The notes under the pieces: generated by a model
Seen by the model: the letters and a program-made list of their open reading frames with translations, nothing else
Databases searched by the model: none
What the model was told of the DNA's origin: nothing
Program-made: the position numbers and the translations under genes
In this document: positions 5,428-7,495 of the stretch, in pieces
How positions within the stretch are numbered: the stretch's first letter is position 1
Layout: the number at the start of each line of letters is the position of its first letter
From: Dehalococcoidia bacterium
Lineage (GTDB): Bacteria > Chloroflexota > Dehalococcoidia > GIF9 > UBA5629
Length of the DNA stretch: 7,495 nt
Direction: 5' to 3'
Assembly (NCBI GenBank): GCA_028715025.1
Contig: JAQTLG010000049.1
Location: forward strand, 1,472 to 8,966

Positions 5428-5715
5428 TTACTCCAGGACTGCATTGACCTTGAAGCAGTTCTCTTCGCAGTCAGGCGCATTGGCCAGGACATCGTCGACC
5501 GGCAGGGAAGGTCCGGCCTCGTCCGGGCGGTAGATGTTCTCCAGCGCTATCGATTGCGCGGTGGGCGGAAGGCCCTCGGTATCGGCCTGGCTTAAGATAT
5601 CGAAGTTCTCCAGTATATTGGAGAGCTGGTTGCGGAACTTCTCCACCTCGGCATCGGAGATGCCCAGTCTGGCCAGGAGAGCGATGTGTCTTACTTCTTC
5701 GTCCGTTAGTTTCAT
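5428..5715 (-). CDS. gatC: Asp-tRNA(Asn)/Glu-tRNA(Gln) amidotransferase subunit C
   Basis: The 95-residue product is the small subunit that wraps around the GatA-GatB interface and stabilises the amidotransferase. It begins MKLTDEEVRHIALLARLGIS, the conserved GatC N-terminal helix. It continues with the FRNQLSNILENFDILSQADTEGLPPTA segment and ends with the LP-x-DDVLANAPD and F-x-V-x-x-VLE tail typical of the family. The start at 5715 is forced, because an in-frame TAA lies only three codons upstream (TAA TGC ACG CCG ATG). No clear Shine-Dalgarno sequence precedes it. It is the first gene of the gatC-gatA unit, behind a predicted extended -10 promoter, with its TAA stop three bases before the gatA start. 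Confidence 0.96.
   Translation of the reverse strand: MKLTDEEVRHIALLARLGISDAEVEKFRNQLSNILENFDILSQADTEGLPPTAQSIALENIYRPDEAGPSLPVDDVLANAPDCEENCFKVNAVLE
5431..5435 (-). promoter_or_regulatory. Ribosome binding site of gatA inside the end of gatC
   Basis: TGGAG overlaps the last sense codons of gatC (CTGGAGTAA) and lies six bases before the gatA ATG. Ribosomes terminating on gatC are well placed to start gatA, which would help keep the two subunits equimolar. Confidence 0.65.
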
Positions 5716-5853
5716 CGGCGTGCATTAAGATTCTATGCCCGAGTTGGTAGATAAGGATTATAACATAAATGAATCCGTATGGTGACTGGCACTGTCCCGC
5801 TCTCGCCCATCACGCGGCCAAGACAACATGCAGTTCTTAAATTTCACACGGGT
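5716..5853. other. Intergenic region between the propeller gene and gatC
   Basis: This 138-base gap contains the gatC promoter in its lower half. I see no convincing terminator hairpin after the propeller gene stop. The stretch GGTGACTGGCACTGTCCC (5781-5798) overlaps the -35 region and resembles a word I associate with dispersed intergenic repeats, but this is recollection only. Confidence 0.4.
5757..5785 (-). promoter_or_regulatory. Promoter of the gatCA unit
   Basis: On the minus strand TGTTATAAT (5757-5765 on the complement) is a perfect -10 with the TG extension. It stands 41 bases before the gatC ATG, predicting transcription from about 5750. A poor -35, TCACCA (3 of 6 matches), lies 17 bases upstream at 5780-5785. 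The location in the 138-base gap between the propeller gene and gatC, and the match to the promoter of the Lrp-like gene, support it. Confidence 0.65.
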
Positions 5854-7495
5854 TCAGGGATTGCCGTAGCCGCAGATAGAGGCATTTATTTTGATTGTGC
5901 CGTTATCTGAAGGGGCCTTGGCCGGGAAGGTAAAGTCATCGAAAAGGGACTTTAAGTAAAAGGCCTTCTGTGTACCCGACCCGTTCATCACAACACCTGT
6001 TGTATCTGTATTGAAAGCGAGCCAGTATGTTCTCCCTTTGGATATCGACACAGGCGGGATATTGATGGTATTCCACGTGTTGGCTGCGCAGGCCGTGGGC
6101 TGATCGTTTGAGCTCAGCTTGTTCACAGGATGGTCGGATGCTGGGTCATGATCATAGATGGCGGCTTTGGCCGATCCTGACACTGAGCTATAGACCCTGA
6201 TCAAATCAGCTCTTCCGTCGCGGTCGGCCGTGAATTTAATGTAGTGCACATTGTCCTTGCCGCTGGAGTTCTTATTTGACGTGGACAGTTCGCTGCCCAG
6301 TATTTTAGTCATGATAACGGGAGGAGTTATCCCGGCGGGTGGCTTCAGCTTTTCGCTGATCCACAGCGGGATCTGGTCGTTAGCTTTATCATCGGTTATC
6401 CTTTTTTGATTTCCCCCATCGGTATTCATGATATAGATGTCGTCATTTCCACTAATATTGGAATGGTATACGATTTTGGTGCCGTCGGGGGAGAAGCAGG
6501 GATAATAATCTTTGGCGCTGTTGAATGTGATGCGTTGCTGATTTTTTCCGTCGGCGTCCATGGTATATATCTCTGGATTGCCGTCACGATCGCTGACAAA
6601 GACTATTGTTTTAGCGTCCGGCGACCAGCGCGCTAGCCCGTCATAGCCCTCATCTGTGGTAAGCCTTAACTGGTTGCTGCCGTCGGCACCCATGACGTAT
6701 ATCTCATAGTTGCCGTCGCGGTCTGTATAGAATACGATTTTATCTCCCGCAGGTGACCAGCGTGGCCTAAAATCGTTGGGTTTACTCACTGTCAGCCGCT
6801 GGAGATTGCCGCCATCGGCGTCCATAACATAGATCTCGTTATTACCATCCCGGTTGCTGACAAACGCTATTCTCTTGTTGCCGGCTGACCAGTCAGGCTG
6901 CTGATCGGCGAAATTATTTTTAGTCAGATTGGTATCGTTCGATACGTCTGCATCTATGCTGTATATCTCATTATTTTTATCGCGGCTGGTGCAAAAATAT
7001 AATTTTTTCAGGTCCGCAGACCAGCTCGATTGCACATTGAAATATTTGCTCGTATTGTCGTGAGCGGTGAATAGTTGCGGATCCGATCCGTCCGGATTCA
7101 TAACCCAAACCTGCCAGGTACCATCACGATAGCTATCAAAGATGATGGTGCCCCGCCCTGAGGAACCGGTCAGCATGCCGGGCATTATCGCGAAAACAAA
7201 GACGGCAACAGCGTAAACGGCTGTTAGCCCGATGCCGGTCCAGAGCATAGCCTTCGCTTTGCCGGGCTCTTTAGATTTATTCATGAACCAGGCGAGCAGA
7301 CCGCCTATGAAAGCGAGCAATACAGGGGCCAGCCACCACAGTCCCGAGGGTACTTTGACGTCACGATGGGGTGTTTCTTTACCAGTATCGGTTGCAGCGG
7401 ATGGAGTGATTATCGCCTTTTTTGTTACGGGAGGCACACTTGTGGCAGGGGTCACAGCGGCTGCTGTCTGCGGTTGCGCCACCGGTACATCCGGG
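5854..7495 (-). CDS. Membrane-anchored TolB/PD40-type beta-propeller protein (probably 5'-partial)
   Basis: The frame ends at TGA 5854-5856 and stays open to the window edge. A GTG at 7482 (542 residues, numbering used here) is a formal start, but the residues before it (PDVP) continue the same Pro/Ala/Thr-rich linker. The true start is probably outside. Order: low-complexity linker (1-45); transmembrane helix about 48-67; Lys-rich loop NKSKEPGKAKA; second helix about 79-103; six propeller blades (112-374); and a C-terminal beta-rich domain (about 388-542). The blades carry W-S-P-D-x-x-K-I-V-F-x-S-x-RDGN-x-EIY-x-MDADG-x-N-x-QRLT, with Trp/Phe at 154, 198, 242, 286, 330 and 374. The last Trp strand likely closes the ring onto blade 1, which lacks its own. 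The Lys-rich inter-helix loop suggests both ends lie outside the cytoplasm. This is not true TolB: it has no lipoprotein signal or TolB N-domain, and no tol/pal neighbours. The function is unknown; such propellers usually bind proteins or glycans. Confidence 0.85.
   Translation of the reverse strand, partial: PDVPVAQPQTAAAVTPATSVPPVTKKAIITPSAATDTGKETPHRDVKVPSGLWWLAPVLLAFIGGLLAWFMNKSKEPGKAKAMLWTGIGLTAVYAVAVFVFAIMPGMLTGSSGRGTIIFDSYRDGTWQVWVMNPDGSDPQLFTAHDNTSKYFNVQSSWSADLKKLYFCTSRDKNNEIYSIDADVSNDTNLTKNNFADQQPDWSAGNKRIAFVSNRDGNNEIYVMDADGGNLQRLTVSKPNDFRPRWSPAGDKIVFYTDRDGNYEIYVMGADGSNQLRLTTDEGYDGLARWSPDAKTIVFVSDRDGNPEIYTMDADGKNQQRITFNSAKDYYPCFSPDGTKIVYHSNISGNDDIYIMNTDGGNQKRITDDKANDQIPLWISEKLKPPAGITPPVIMTKILGSELSTSNKNSSGKDNVHYIKFTADRDGRADLIRVYSSVSGSAKAAIYDHDPASDHPVNKLSSNDQPTACAANTWNTINIPPVSISKGRTYWLAFNTDTTGVVMNGSGTQKAFYLKSLFDDFTFPAKAPSDNGTIKINASICGYGNP

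Noticed and set aside
5781..5798. GGTGACTGGCACTGTCCC as a transposon-associated repeat
   Set aside because: The resemblance is from memory only, the stretch is short, it has no inverted partner nearby, and no transposase is present.
5854..7495. Assigning the propeller protein as TolB of the Tol-Pal system
   Set aside because: It has two membrane helices, no TolB N-terminal domain, an extra C-terminal domain, and no tol/pal neighbours; only the PD40 repeats are shared.

Overview
This is a bacterial chromosomal window dominated by housekeeping genes for tRNA aminoacylation and amino acid metabolism. It suggests an anaerobic or thermophile-related lineage. The gene set, the cysteine-bearing TrpRS, and the two-helix plus beta-propeller surface protein recall Chloroflexota (Dehalococcoidia-like) genomes. 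That placement is inference from memory of such proteins; no marker gene here settles it.

Left part, plus strand (1-2054): the last 53 codons of arginyl-tRNA synthetase (argS), then tryptophanyl-tRNA synthetase (trpS), then an inositol-monophosphatase-family phosphatase that overlaps trpS by 8 bases. The TrpRS carries a C-x20-C-x6-C-x2-C motif like the one that binds a [4Fe-4S] cluster in the Thermotoga maritima enzyme.

Middle and right, minus strand (5715 down to 2055): gatC and gatA, two subunits of the Asp-tRNA(Asn)/Glu-tRNA(Gln) amidotransferase, are tightly coupled. A 188-base gap follows, then an Lrp/AsnC-family regulator, then a class I PLP aminotransferase. The gap holds a long imperfect palindromic repeat of the kind scattered through many bacterial genomes. 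An extended -10 promoter for the regulator lies immediately beside it. A second promoter with the same nine bases lies upstream of gatC. The aminotransferase and the phosphatase converge with no intergenic base, and their stop codons form a palindrome.

Right edge, minus strand (7495 down to 5854): a membrane-anchored protein with a six-bladed TolB/PD40-type beta-propeller and an extra C-terminal domain. Its reading frame is open to the window edge, so its true start is probably outside.

The translation genes feed the same process: ArgRS and TrpRS charge tRNAs directly, while GatCA (with a GatB encoded elsewhere) makes Gln-tRNA(Gln) and/or Asn-tRNA(Asn) by the indirect route. The Lrp-aminotransferase pair is probably an amino-acid-responsive metabolic unit. 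I see no mobile element gene, CRISPR array, tRNA, rRNA or evident new system. The items most worth checking are the Fe-S TrpRS motif, the repeat-promoter junction, and the unassigned C-terminal domain of the propeller protein.
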